26,773 nt of DNA from assembly GCA_946539475.1 (NCBI GenBank), contig CAMNHM010000021.1, positions 1 through 26,773 on the forward strand. Direction: 5' to 3'. The notes under the pieces are model-generated. The model worked only from the letters and a program-made list of their open reading frames with translations. It did no database searches and had not been told where the DNA came from. Source of the DNA: an uncultured Prevotellaceae bacterium (GTDB lineage: Bacteria; Bacteroidota; Bacteroidia; Bacteroidales; Bacteroidaceae). Each line of letters starts with the position of its first letter. Positions within the stretch are counted from its first letter, which is position 1. Position numbers and translations under genes: made by a program. Positions 7,352-14,668 of the stretch are shown in pieces.

Positions 7352-7384
7352 CAAACAGAATCAGAACTATAACACATAAAGTAT

Positions 7385-8401
7385 ATGAAGAACTTAGATT
7401 GGGCTAGCCTTTCATTCGGCTACATGAAAACCGACTACAACGTCCGTTGCTACTACCGCGACGGCAAGTGGGGCGAGGTCGAAGTATGCTCCGACGAATA
7501 TCTGAAACTGCACATGGCAGCCACCTGCCTGCACTACGGGCAAGAGGCGTTCGAAGGTCTGAAGGCCTACCGCTGCCCTGACGGCAAGGTGCGCGTCTTC
7601 CGTATGAAGGACAACGCTGAGCGCCTGCAGTCCACATGCCGTGGCATTCTCATGCCTGAGCTGCCTACCGAGCTGTTCGAGGAAATGGTGTGCAAGGTGG
7701 TACGCCTGAACCAGGAGTGGATTCCCACCTATGAGAGTGGTGCCACGCTCTACATCCGCCCACTACTCATTGGCACTAGCGCACAGGTCGGCGTACACCC
7801 CTCCAAGGAGTACTGCTTCCTCATCTTCGTCACGCCCGTAGGCCCATATTTCAAAGGAGGCTTCGCCGCCAACCCCTACGTCATCATCCGCGACTACGAC
7901 CGCTCAGCTCCTCTTGGCACAGGATGCTACAAGGTGGGCGGCAACTATGCTGCCAGCCTCTTTGCCAACAACCTGGCCCACGAGAAAGGCTACGCATGCG
8001 AGTTCTATCTCGACGCCAAGGAGAAGAAATACATGGACGAGTGTGGAGCTGCCAACTTCTTCGGTATCAAGGAGAACACCTATATCACGCCAAAGTCGAC
8101 CTCGATCCTGCCCTCCATCACCAACAAGAGCCTGATGCAGGTGGCTGAGGACCTGGGCATGAAGGTGGAGCGCCGACAGATACCCGAGGAAGAGCTCGAG
8201 ACCTTCGAGGAGGCCGGCGCATGCGGCACGGCTGCCGTCATCAGCCCCATCAGCTACATCGACGACCTCGACACCGGCAAGCGCTACTCCTTCGGCGACC
8301 AGCCAGGCCCCATGTCGAAGAAACTCTACGACACCCTGCGCGGCATCCAATACGGCATCATCGAGGACAAGCACGGCTGGACAACCGTCGTCATCGAGTA
8401 A
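7385..8401 (+). CDS. ilvE: Branched-chain amino acid aminotransferase
   Basis: A 338-residue fold-type IV PLP aminotransferase of the IlvE-II type. It catalyses the last step of valine, leucine and isoleucine synthesis, moving an amino group from glutamate to the branched-chain keto acid in the cytoplasm. Visible markers are MAATCLHYGQEAFEGLKAYR near residue 40, LYIRPLLIGTSAQVGV, and the Schiff-base lysine K183 in CYKVGGNYAAS. These are followed by YMDECGAANFFGI and the cofactor-binding SILPSITNKSLMQVAEDLG. Length and start (33 bases after a good promoter) fit the family. No other ilv or leu gene is adjacent, so it appears to be run separately from the main pathway operon. trmB follows after 43 bases. 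Confidence 0.96.
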   Translation: MKNLDWASLSFGYMKTDYNVRCYYRDGKWGEVEVCSDEYLKLHMAATCLHYGQEAFEGLKAYRCPDGKVRVFRMKDNAERLQSTCRGILMPELPTELFEEMVCKVVRLNQEWIPTYESGATLYIRPLLIGTSAQVGVHPSKEYCFLIFVTPVGPYFKGGFAANPYVIIRDYDRSAPLGTGCYKVGGNYAASLFANNLAHEKGYACEFYLDAKEKKYMDECGAANFFGIKENTYITPKSTSILPSITNKSLMQVAEDLGMKVERRQIPEEELETFEEAGACGTAAVISPISYIDDLDTGKRYSFGDQPGPMSKKLYDTLRGIQYGIIEDKHGWTTVVIE

Positions 8402-8444
8402 TGTTAAGTAAGTTGCGATGCCATCGCAACAAACCATTAGAAGC

Positions 8445-9206
8445 ATGGGAAAAGGAAAACTGGCGAAGTTCGCCGACATGGAAACCTACAGGAACGTCTT
8501 TCAGTACCCTTACTCGGTAGTGAGCGACGTCCCTTTTGCCATGCGTGGACATTGGCGGGAGCAGTATTTCGGCAACCAGAACCCCATCATCCTGGAGCTG
8601 GGATGCGGCAAGGGAGAATATGCCGTTGAGCTGGCAAGACAGCACCCCGAATGCAACTACATCGGTGTCGACATCAAGGGAGCACGCATGTGGACAGGAG
8701 CCACACGCGCACTTCAGGAAGGTATTCCGAATGTCGCGTTCCTACGCACCAACATCGAAATCATCGACCGCTTCTTCGCGCCCGACGAGGTGCAGGAAAT
8801 CTGGCTGACGTTCAGCGACCCACAGATGAAGAACCCACGCAAGCGCCTCTCATCGACCTACTTCCTGGAGCGCTACCGGCGCTTCCTTGAAGACAAGGGC
8901 ATCATACATCTGAAGACCGACTCCAACTTCCTCTTCACCTACACCACATATATGGTGGAGCACAACCGTCTGCCCCTGCTTCAGCGCACACAGGACCTCT
9001 ACTCCGAAGGGCCGGCGTTTGCCGTAGCAGCGTCAATCCAGACCTACTACGAGCAGATGTGGCTCGAGCGAGGCCTCAACATCAAGTACATGCAGTTTCA
9101 GCTGCCTCACGAGGGACTGCTCGAGGAGCCCGACGTCGAGATAGAGCTCGACGACTATCGCAGCTACCACCGCACGAAGCGCAGCTCGCTTGAAACCAGC
9201 AAATAA
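8445..9206 (+). CDS. trmB: tRNA (guanine-N7-)-methyltransferase
   Basis: A 253-residue SAM-dependent enzyme that makes m7G at position 46 of the tRNA variable loop. The SAM-binding motif [16 protein letters not shown] lies at about residues 49-64, the acidic end of strand 2 at D76 ([12 protein letters not shown]), and the catalytic-region signature [17 protein letters not shown] at 121-137, the Bacteroidetes version of the FPDPWPK..H.KRR motif. I chose the ATG at 8445 ([13 protein letters not shown]) because homologues start this way; an in-frame ATG at 8418 would add nine residues with no family support. The gene is longer at the C-terminus than the E. coli enzyme's core. It is 43 bases after ilvE and 16 before the next gene, which suggests one transcript. 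Confidence 0.93.
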   Translation: MGKGKLAKFADMETYRNVFQYPYSVVSDVPFAMRGHWREQYFGNQNPIILELGCGKGEYAVELARQHPECNYIGVDIKGARMWTGATRALQEGIPNVAFLRTNIEIIDRFFAPDEVQEIWLTFSDPQMKNPRKRLSSTYFLERYRRFLEDKGIIHLKTDSNFLFTYTTYMVEHNRLPLLQRTQDLYSEGPAFAVAASIQTYYEQMWLERGLNIKYMQFQLPHEGLLEEPDVEIELDDYRSYHRTKRSSLETSK

Positions 9207-9222
9207 CATCTGCAACAAAGAT

Positions 9223-10971
9223 ATGAAGAAACGACTATTCGCCCTTCTGGCCATATTCATGCCACTGCTGTCAGCCGCACAGGAATTGACCGTGACGGTC
9301 GACTCCGTGGGACAACTGGCTAGCCAGCTGCCCGACAGCATTCGCTACTCCATGTCTGAGCTGAAGATATCAGGGCCGCTGAACGGCAGCGACCTGAAAG
9401 TCATACAGCTCATCACCAACCGCCTGAAGGCACGAAAGGCCACCGACCAGATGCTCACCGTGCTCGACCTCTCGGAAGCCACCATCACCGAAAGCAAGGG
9501 CAGCTTCCGCACGAAAGCCAACGTGCTGCCTGCAGCCATGTTCCAAGGCTGCAAGTCGCTCAGGCGCGTCGTGCTGCCTGTCACCACCAGCGAGGTGAGC
9601 CGTAGTTGCTTCAGCGGCTGCGTCAACCTGGAGGAAGTGGAGATTCCTGAGGACACACGTCTTATCGCCGACTATGCCTTCAACGGATGCACCAGCCTGA
9701 AGGAGGTCAAGCTGCCTGCGAATCTGAGTGCCATCGAAAACCACGCCTTCGACGGCTGCACCGCCCTGACCGGCATCGACGTGCCCAACGGCGTGGAGCT
9801 TATCGACGTGGCTGCCTTTGCCAACTGCAAGTCCCTGGAGAAGATTCACCTTAGCGAGACTGGCATCAAGCGCATCAGCAACACCACCTTCGCCCGCTGC
9901 GAGCGTCTGGTCAGCATCGTCCTGCCACCATCGGTGACGCTCATCGGCAATGAGGCCTTCAAGGAATGCACCGCCCTGGAGTCCATCCAGATGCCCGATG
10001 CCATCTCCGAGATCGGCAACAGCGCCTTCGAGGGATGCCAGAGCCTGGAGTCCATCGAGATGTCTACGGCCTCCGTCATCGGCAGCGATGCCTTCAAGGG
10101 ATGCATCAGCCTGAACTCGGTAGAGATCGAGCGGGTGAACAAGATTGGCAATGCCGCCTTCGAGAACTGCTCGGGGCTGAGCAGCGTCAGCCTCGACGGC
10201 AGCCTGCAAGGCATCGGCACAGAGGTGTTTTCGGGATGCACCAGCCTGTCGGCAGTATCCCTGCCCGCTACCGTCAAGACTATTGGCACGCGGGCCTTCT
10301 ACGACTGTAAGTCGATGACAGAGATTATTCTGCCAGGAGGGCTGACTCGCATCTACGACCATGCTTTCGAGAACTGCGCCATGCTGAAAGAGATCACCAT
10401 CCCCAACCACGTGAAGCAGTTGGGCAGCGACACCTTCGAGAGCTGCACATCGCTCGAAACCGCCAATATCGAGGGCTTCATCGAGAAGCTCGAGAGCGAC
10501 GTCTTCCGCTACTGCCACTCGCTGAAGACGGTGAAGCTGCCCGTATCGGTGAAGAGCATCGGCGACAATGTCTTCGAGCAATGCTCATCGCTGGACAACG
10601 TCGCCCTGCCCATCTCCATCAACAGCATCGGCGACAATGCCTTCGACAAGTGTGCCTCGCTCACCTCGATTGTCATCCCCGCTGCCTGCAACACCATTGG
10701 CAGCGCCACCTTCCGCGAGTGCACAGCCCTGGCGCGCATCGAACTGCCTGCCGCCATGAAGAAGATTGGCGGCAATGCCTTCGCCAAGTGTGTGTCGCTG
10801 CGCGAACTGGTGCTCAACGCGCCCCTGCCTCCCAACATCACCCACAGCACGTTCAAGGGCGTTGTGCTGTCGGCCTGCCGGGTCATCGTGCCAAAGGGTG
10901 CCCGCACCACCTACCGCCTGGACAAGTCGTGGGGAAAGATGCCCACCATCGTGGAAAACAACCAGCAATAA
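9223..10971 (+). CDS. Secreted BspA-like leucine-rich-repeat protein (LRR_5 type)
   Basis: A 582-residue exported protein. The signal peptide is MKKRLFALLAIFMPLLSAAQ and has no lipobox cysteine. After about 80 residues without repeats there are about 19 consecutive repeats of roughly 23 residues, each of the form AF.gC.sL..v.lP...I, the BspA/Treponema-type repeat (Pfam PF13306, LRR_5). A non-repeat cap follows (SACRVIVPKGARTTYRLDKS), ending GKMPTIVENNQQ. BspA-type proteins in related oral bacteria bind host proteins or other bacteria; here the ligand is unknown and surface exposure is inferred. I see no C-terminal type IX sorting domain or anchor. The start at 9223 was chosen because it gives the signal peptide. 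It is 16 bases after trmB and 27 before rubrerythrin. Confidence 0.9.
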   Translation: MKKRLFALLAIFMPLLSAAQELTVTVDSVGQLASQLPDSIRYSMSELKISGPLNGSDLKVIQLITNRLKARKATDQMLTVLDLSEATITESKGSFRTKANVLPAAMFQGCKSLRRVVLPVTTSEVSRSCFSGCVNLEEVEIPEDTRLIADYAFNGCTSLKEVKLPANLSAIENHAFDGCTALTGIDVPNGVELIDVAAFANCKSLEKIHLSETGIKRISNTTFARCERLVSIVLPPSVTLIGNEAFKECTALESIQMPDAISEIGNSAFEGCQSLESIEMSTASVIGSDAFKGCISLNSVEIERVNKIGNAAFENCSGLSSVSLDGSLQGIGTEVFSGCTSLSAVSLPATVKTIGTRAFYDCKSMTEIILPGGLTRIYDHAFENCAMLKEITIPNHVKQLGSDTFESCTSLETANIEGFIEKLESDVFRYCHSLKTVKLPVSVKSIGDNVFEQCSSLDNVALPISINSIGDNAFDKCASLTSIVIPAACNTIGSATFRECTALARIELPAAMKKIGGNAFAKCVSLRELVLNAPLPPNITHSTFKGVVLSACRVIVPKGARTTYRLDKSWGKMPTIVENNQQ

Positions 10972-10998
10972 TTCATCAACTTAAGACATAAGACCATT

Positions 10999-11541
10999 AT
11001 GAAAGACTTAAAAGGAACAAAGACCGAAAAGAACCTGCAGGAAGCTTTTGCAGGCGAATCAATGGCTCGCAACAAGTACACCTTCTTCGCCTCGAAGGCT
11101 AAGAAAGACGGCTACGTGCAGATTTCGAACATCTTCCTCGAGACGGCTGCCAACGAGAAGGAGCACGCCGAGCTGTGGTATAAGTATCTGAACGGAGGGA
11201 AGGTCTCCGACACCCCCACCAACCTCGAGGCTGCTGCCAGCGGCGAGAACTTCGAGTGGACCGACATGTATGCCCGCATGGCACAGGAGGCCCGCGAGGA
11301 AGGGTTCGACGAGATTGCCGAGAAGTTCGAGGGCGTTGCCCGCATCGAGAAGGAGCACGAGGAGCGCTATCGCCGTCTGCTCGACAACATCCGCAAGGAG
11401 TGTGTCTTCTCGAAGGACCAGGACGTCATCTGGCAGTGCTCCAACTGCGGACACATCGTCATCGGCAAGAAGGCTCCCGAGGAGTGCCCCGTCTGCAACC
11501 ACGCCCAGGCTTACTTCCAGGTGAAAGCCGAGAACTACTAG
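10999..11541 (+). CDS. rbr: Rubrerythrin
   Basis: A 180-residue cytoplasmic peroxide reductase that protects anaerobes from hydrogen peroxide. The ferritin-like diiron domain shows E20 ([11 protein letters not shown]), the E53/H56 pair in NEKEHAELW, and the second-half ligands around E97 and the EKEH at E117-H120. The C-terminal rubredoxin-like domain has its four Fe ligands as C147 and C150 (CSNCGHI) and C163 and C166 (CPVCNH). The length and domain order are those of classic rubrerythrin. It is the last gene of the ilvE-trmB-LRR run, 27 bases after the repeat protein. I see no clear promoter in that gap, so stress induction would need an internal promoter I cannot recognise. A strong hairpin follows. 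Confidence 0.97.
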   Translation: MKDLKGTKTEKNLQEAFAGESMARNKYTFFASKAKKDGYVQISNIFLETAANEKEHAELWYKYLNGGKVSDTPTNLEAAASGENFEWTDMYARMAQEAREEGFDEIAEKFEGVARIEKEHEERYRRLLDNIRKECVFSKDQDVIWQCSNCGHIVIGKKAPEECPVCNHAQAYFQVKAENY

Positions 11542-11577
11542 TATTAAGAGGTGTCGCCGGCGACCCCAGACAATAGA

Positions 11578-11617
11578 AAGCGGCCCTAAAGCTCCGTCAA
11601 GAGTTTTAGGGCCGCTT
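11578..11617. terminator. Strong hairpin, bidirectional terminator between rbr and clpB
   Basis: AAGCGGCCCTAAA (11578-11590) pairs perfectly with TTTAGGGCCGCTT (11605-11617). The inner GCTC/GAGT bases add four more pairs (one G-T), leaving a six-base loop. It lies 36 bases after the rbr stop and 13 bases beyond the end of the convergent clpB gene, so it can serve both transcripts. There is no long T-run. Confidence 0.75.
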
Positions 11618-11630
11618 ACTTATGGTGACA

Positions 11631-14168
11631 CTAGTTGTGGAACACGAGCCCCTCGCCAAACTCGTCGACGACGATGGGGCGCTCACGATTGACCTGGTTA
11701 GCCAACAGCTTACGCGACAGCTCGTTGAGCACATAGTGCTGGATAGCGCGCTTCACCGGCCGGGCTCCCATTTCGGGATCGTAGCCTTCCTCTGCCAGCC
11801 AGTCGACGGCATGATCGGTCACTTCCAGCCGGAAGCCCTGTGGCTCGAGCATCTGCTTCACCCTCTCCAGCTGCAGGCGCACCACCTGTGCCACCTCGCT
11901 TCTCGAGAGCTGCTGGAAAGTGATGATCTCGTCGATACGGTTCAGGAACTCGGGGCGCATCACCATGCGGAGCTGCTCTCGCGTGGCGTTCGAAGTCATG
12001 ATGATGATGGTGTTCTTAAAGTCGGCCGTACGTCCCTTGTTGTCCGTCAGACGACCGTCGTCGAGCACCTGCAACAGGATGTTGAACACGTCGGGATGGG
12101 CTTTCTCAATCTCGTCGAAGAGCACCACACTGTAGGGCTTGCGCCTGACGGCCTCCGTCAGCTGTCCGCCCTCGTCGTAGCCTACGTAGCCCGGAGGCGC
12201 ACCAATCAGTCGGCTGACGGTATGCTTCTCCTGATACTCCGACATGTCGATTCGCGTCATCATCTGTTCGTCGTTGAACAGGTATTCTGCCAGTGCCTTG
12301 GCGAGCTCGGTCTTACCCACGCCCGTCGTACCCATAAAGATAAACGAGGCGATAGGTCGCTTCGGGTCCTGCAGGCCAGCGCGCGAACGGCGCACGGCAT
12401 CGCTGACGGCACGGATGGCCTCGTCCTGCCCGATGACGCGCTTGTGCAGCTCGTCTTCCAGGCGCAGCAGCTTCTCGCGCTCGCTCTGCATCATACGGCT
12501 GACGGGAATGCCCGTCCAGCGTGAGACGACCTCGGCGATGTCGTCGGCAGTGACCTCCTCGCGCACCAGCGAGCTGCCACCCTGAGCCGAGGCAAGCTGT
12601 GCCTGCACAGCCTTGATGTCGTCCTCGAGGGCTCTCAGCTTCGAGTATCTGATCTCGGCCACCTTGGCATAGTCGCCTTCGCGCTCTGCCCGCTCAGCCT
12701 CGTACTTCAGCTGCTCTATCTCCTGCTTGTCCTGCTGAATCTTGTTCACCAACTGGCGTTCACCTTCCCATTTGGCCCGGAACTGAGTCTCCTGCTCGCG
12801 CAGCTCAGCGATCTCTTTGTCAAGGCTTTTGAGCTTTGTGTCGGCAGCCGATCCGCTGTCGACGCCTGGCGTAGAGTCTTCGCGGCGGATGCTCTCACGC
12901 TCGATTTCGAGCTGCGTCAGCCGACGGGTGATCTCGTCGAGCTCCTCAGGCACGGAGTCGCGCTCCATACGCAGCTTGGCGGCTGCCTCGTCCATCAGGT
13001 CGATGGCCTTGTCGGGCAGGAAGCGCTGGGTGATGTATCGCTCCGACAGCTTCACGGCTGCGATGCAGGCATCGTCCTGGATGCGCACCTTGTGGTGGTT
13101 CTCGTAGCGCTCCTTCAGTCCGCGAAGGATGGAGATTGCCGACAGCTCGTCGGGTTCGTCGACCATCACCGTCTGGAAGCGGCGCTCCAGGGCCTTGTCC
13201 TTCTCGAAGTACTTCTGATACTCGTTCAGCGTCGTGGCACCGATGGCCCTCAGCTCACCGCGCGCCAGCGCCGGCTTCAGGATGTTGGCGGCATCCATAG
13301 CACCTTCGCCCCCACCCGCTCCAACGAGCGTGTGGATCTCGTCGATGAAGAGGATGATGCGCCCCTCGCTGCGCGTCACCTCGCCGATGACGCTCTTCAG
13401 ACGCTCCTCGAACTCACCCTTGTACTTCGCACCAGCCACGAGGGCACCCATATCGAGCGAGTACACCTGCTTGTCCTTCAGGTTCTCAGGCACGTCGCCT
13501 CGTACGATACGCCCTGCCAGTCCTTCTACGATGGCAGTCTTACCCGTGCCAGGCTCGCCGATCAGGATGGGGTTGTTCTTCGTACGTCGCGAAAGGATCT
13601 GCAGCAGTCGGCGTATCTCGTCGTCGCGCCCGATCACGGGATCCAGCTTGCCGGCACGTGCCAGGCTGACGAGGTTCTTGGCATATTTCTCCAACGACTG
13701 GTAGTTGTCCTCAGCCGATTGCGACTGCACTTTCTGTCCCTGACGGAGCTCCAGTATGGCCTGCCGCATGTCTTTCTCTGTAGCACCGCCGTCCTTCAGG
13801 ATGCGGCTCACGGTCGACGGCACATCCAGCAGCGCCATCAGCAGCGGCTCTACCGATACGAACTCGTCGCCCAGCTGCTGCGACAGCTCCTGTGCACGAA
13901 GCAGCACCTTGTTGGCATCATTAGATAGATAAGGTTCGCCTCCCTGCACACGCGCGAGGTGCTGTATCTCCTGCTGGCAGAGCATGTCGATCTGGCCGGC
14001 GTTCATGCCCAGCTTCTGGAATACAAAGCCCACCACGTCGCGCCCCTTGTCGAGCAGCGCCTTCATCAGGTGGACAGCCTCTATGCTCTGCTGTCCGTTT
14101 TGTCGCGCCAGGTTCACGGCCTGTTGCACCGTCTCCTGCGCCTTGATTGTAAACTTGTCGAGTGTCAT
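11631..14168 (-). CDS. clpB: ATP-dependent disaggregase ClpB
   Basis: An 845-residue hexameric AAA+ chaperone that pulls proteins out of aggregates with DnaK. Domains in order: N-terminal Clp_N repeats (1-145); first ATPase with Walker A GEPGTGKT (204-211) and Walker [12 protein letters not shown]; the coiled-coil M-domain (about 400-525), which distinguishes ClpB from ClpA/ClpC; second ATPase with Walker A GTTGVGKT (613-620) and Walker [15 protein letters not shown]; then the C-terminal domain with the sensor-2 region [15 protein letters not shown]. The oddity is in domain 2: between sensor-1 MTSN (ending N727) and RPEFLNR (from R738) there are only 10 residues, where E. coli ClpB has about 30. 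This explains the slightly short length. The cut is in frame and the rest is intact, so the protein is probably functional. Convergent with rbr. Confidence 0.96.
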   Translation of the reverse strand: MTLDKFTIKAQETVQQAVNLARQNGQQSIEAVHLMKALLDKGRDVVGFVFQKLGMNAGQIDMLCQQEIQHLARVQGGEPYLSNDANKVLLRAQELSQQLGDEFVSVEPLLMALLDVPSTVSRILKDGGATEKDMRQAILELRQGQKVQSQSAEDNYQSLEKYAKNLVSLARAGKLDPVIGRDDEIRRLLQILSRRTKNNPILIGEPGTGKTAIVEGLAGRIVRGDVPENLKDKQVYSLDMGALVAGAKYKGEFEERLKSVIGEVTRSEGRIILFIDEIHTLVGAGGGEGAMDAANILKPALARGELRAIGATTLNEYQKYFEKDKALERRFQTVMVDEPDELSAISILRGLKERYENHHKVRIQDDACIAAVKLSERYITQRFLPDKAIDLMDEAAAKLRMERDSVPEELDEITRRLTQLEIERESIRREDSTPGVDSGSAADTKLKSLDKEIAELREQETQFRAKWEGERQLVNKIQQDKQEIEQLKYEAERAEREGDYAKVAEIRYSKLRALEDDIKAVQAQLASAQGGSSLVREEVTADDIAEVVSRWTGIPVSRMMQSEREKLLRLEDELHKRVIGQDEAIRAVSDAVRRSRAGLQDPKRPIASFIFMGTTGVGKTELAKALAEYLFNDEQMMTRIDMSEYQEKHTVSRLIGAPPGYVGYDEGGQLTEAVRRKPYSVVLFDEIEKAHPDVFNILLQVLDDGRLTDNKGRTADFKNTIIIMTSNATREQLRMVMRPEFLNRIDEIITFQQLSRSEVAQVVRLQLERVKQMLEPQGFRLEVTDHAVDWLAEEGYDPEMGARPVKRAIQHYVLNELSRKLLANQVNRERPIVVDEFGEGLVFHN

Positions 14169-14239
14169 ACGTCGTTCTCCTTTCTATTTGATTGTTATCT
14201 ACCCATCTCCCCGCAAACCCCATGCCGACCACCCAGGGC

Positions 14240-14276
14240 ACGACAAAACGTCAGCCAGGCATGACATCTTGACATT
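14240..14276 (-). promoter_or_regulatory. Possible clpB control region (weak)
   Basis: About 70-110 bases before the clpB ATG, the minus strand carries CTGACGTTTTGTCGT (14254-14240), an inverted GAC/GTC pair around a T-rich centre. Two TGACAT words, at 14262-14267 and 14271-14276, lie further upstream. Because clpB is usually heat-induced and no standard -7 box is seen, this may be part of its promoter. The match is to the eye only. Confidence 0.2.
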
Positions 14277-14320
14277 CCATCAGCCCCGATGAGCGATTAT
14301 GACGCCGAGACTTTGAGATG

Positions 14321-14447
14321 CAAAGTAGGCTTCTCGCGCTACCAAAACAACTTGTTTTGGTCTTCAAAGAAGCCTACTTTGATAACCAAAGTGGCCGACT
14401 TTGCTTACCAAAACAACTTGTTTTGGTGTCGCGGGTAGCCTTCTTTG
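14321..14447. repeat. Pair of 61-base palindromic units in opposite orientation
   Basis: Each unit is 20 bases, a 21-base near-palindrome (arms ACCAAAACAA and TTGTTTTGGT around one C), then 20 bases. Unit A is 14321-14381, with core 14341-14361; unit B is 14387-14447, with core 14407-14427; they are 5 bases apart. The outer arms of A are perfect inverted repeats, CAAAGTAGGCTTC and GAAGCCTACTTTG. The reverse complement of B aligns with A without gaps, matching 15 of 20 bases on the left arm and 13 of 20 on the right, so B is a diverged inverted copy of A. It can form nested hairpins or cruciforms on either strand. Confidence 0.8.
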
Positions 14448-14668
14448 CTGACCAAGGACCCAATGGAGCATCATGCAAGTGCCTGTCAGCCGTGTACATA
14501 GCGGCATATTGAGGCAGCTTCCCCTCGCTGCCTAACGACCAGATACCACTTAGGGTGTTCTTTGACGAGTACACGCATCAACGAAGGGCCATTAGCCATT
14601 CCCTGTTGGAAAAGTATCCACTTGGCTCGGAAGAGGCGGAGTGAGAGACCCTTGTAGCGGGAGAAGAG

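Larger units (their letters stand above)
6827..7384. other. Intergenic region rich in palindromes and short repeats
   Basis: 558 bases between xseB and ilvE with no gene I can support. The contents in order are: a 12-bp perfect palindrome GCCTACGTAGGC just after the xseB stop (6831-6842); two AATTCTCTAGAGAATT palindromes (6877-6958); the word AAGTAGGCTTC (6987-6997), which recurs in the clpB upstream region; five copies of TG(T/A)CAACCT (7072-7153) with two competing hairpins; then the ilvE promoter (7321-7351). A 96-codon open frame at 7038-7328 covers the repeats but ends before the promoter and has no protein-like pattern. Confidence 0.75.
14169..14668. other. Gene-free stretch upstream of clpB with inverted repeat pair
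   Basis: 500 bases between the 3-prime end of the GH115-GH3 gene and clpB, both on the minus strand. I see no credible gene. It should hold the clpB promoter, but no CAAAnnTA (reverse of TAnnTTTG) is visible just upstream of clpB, so a different promoter form is likely. The part at 14321-14447 is a structured repeat pair. The part at 14489-14668, read on the minus strand, is an open continuation of 60 codons immediately after the TGA stop of the glycosidase gene, with no known domain. Confidence 0.7.

Noticed and set aside
6827..7384. tRNA or other structured RNA gene in the gene-free stretch
   Set aside because: I found no TTCGA-type T-loop or cloverleaf arms; only simple palindromes and hairpins are seen.
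9370..10581. Minus-strand open frame of 403 codons over the leucine-rich-repeat gene
   Set aside because: Its repetitiveness mirrors the plus-strand leucine-rich repeats, whose AFxxCxSL pattern is a known family.
14321..14447. Insertion sequence or transposon ends
   Set aside because: No transposase frame lies between or beside the palindromic units and no target duplication is visible; a non-autonomous or REP-like element remains possible.
14318..14512. 64-codon plus-strand open frame over the palindromes
   Set aside because: Its apparent internal repeat (LPKQLVLV twice) is simply the translated 21-base core occurring twice in the same frame.
14374..14574. 66-codon minus-strand open frame upstream of clpB
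   Set aside because: It runs through the palindromic repeat unit and has no recognisable start context or domain; the repeat explains the DNA better.
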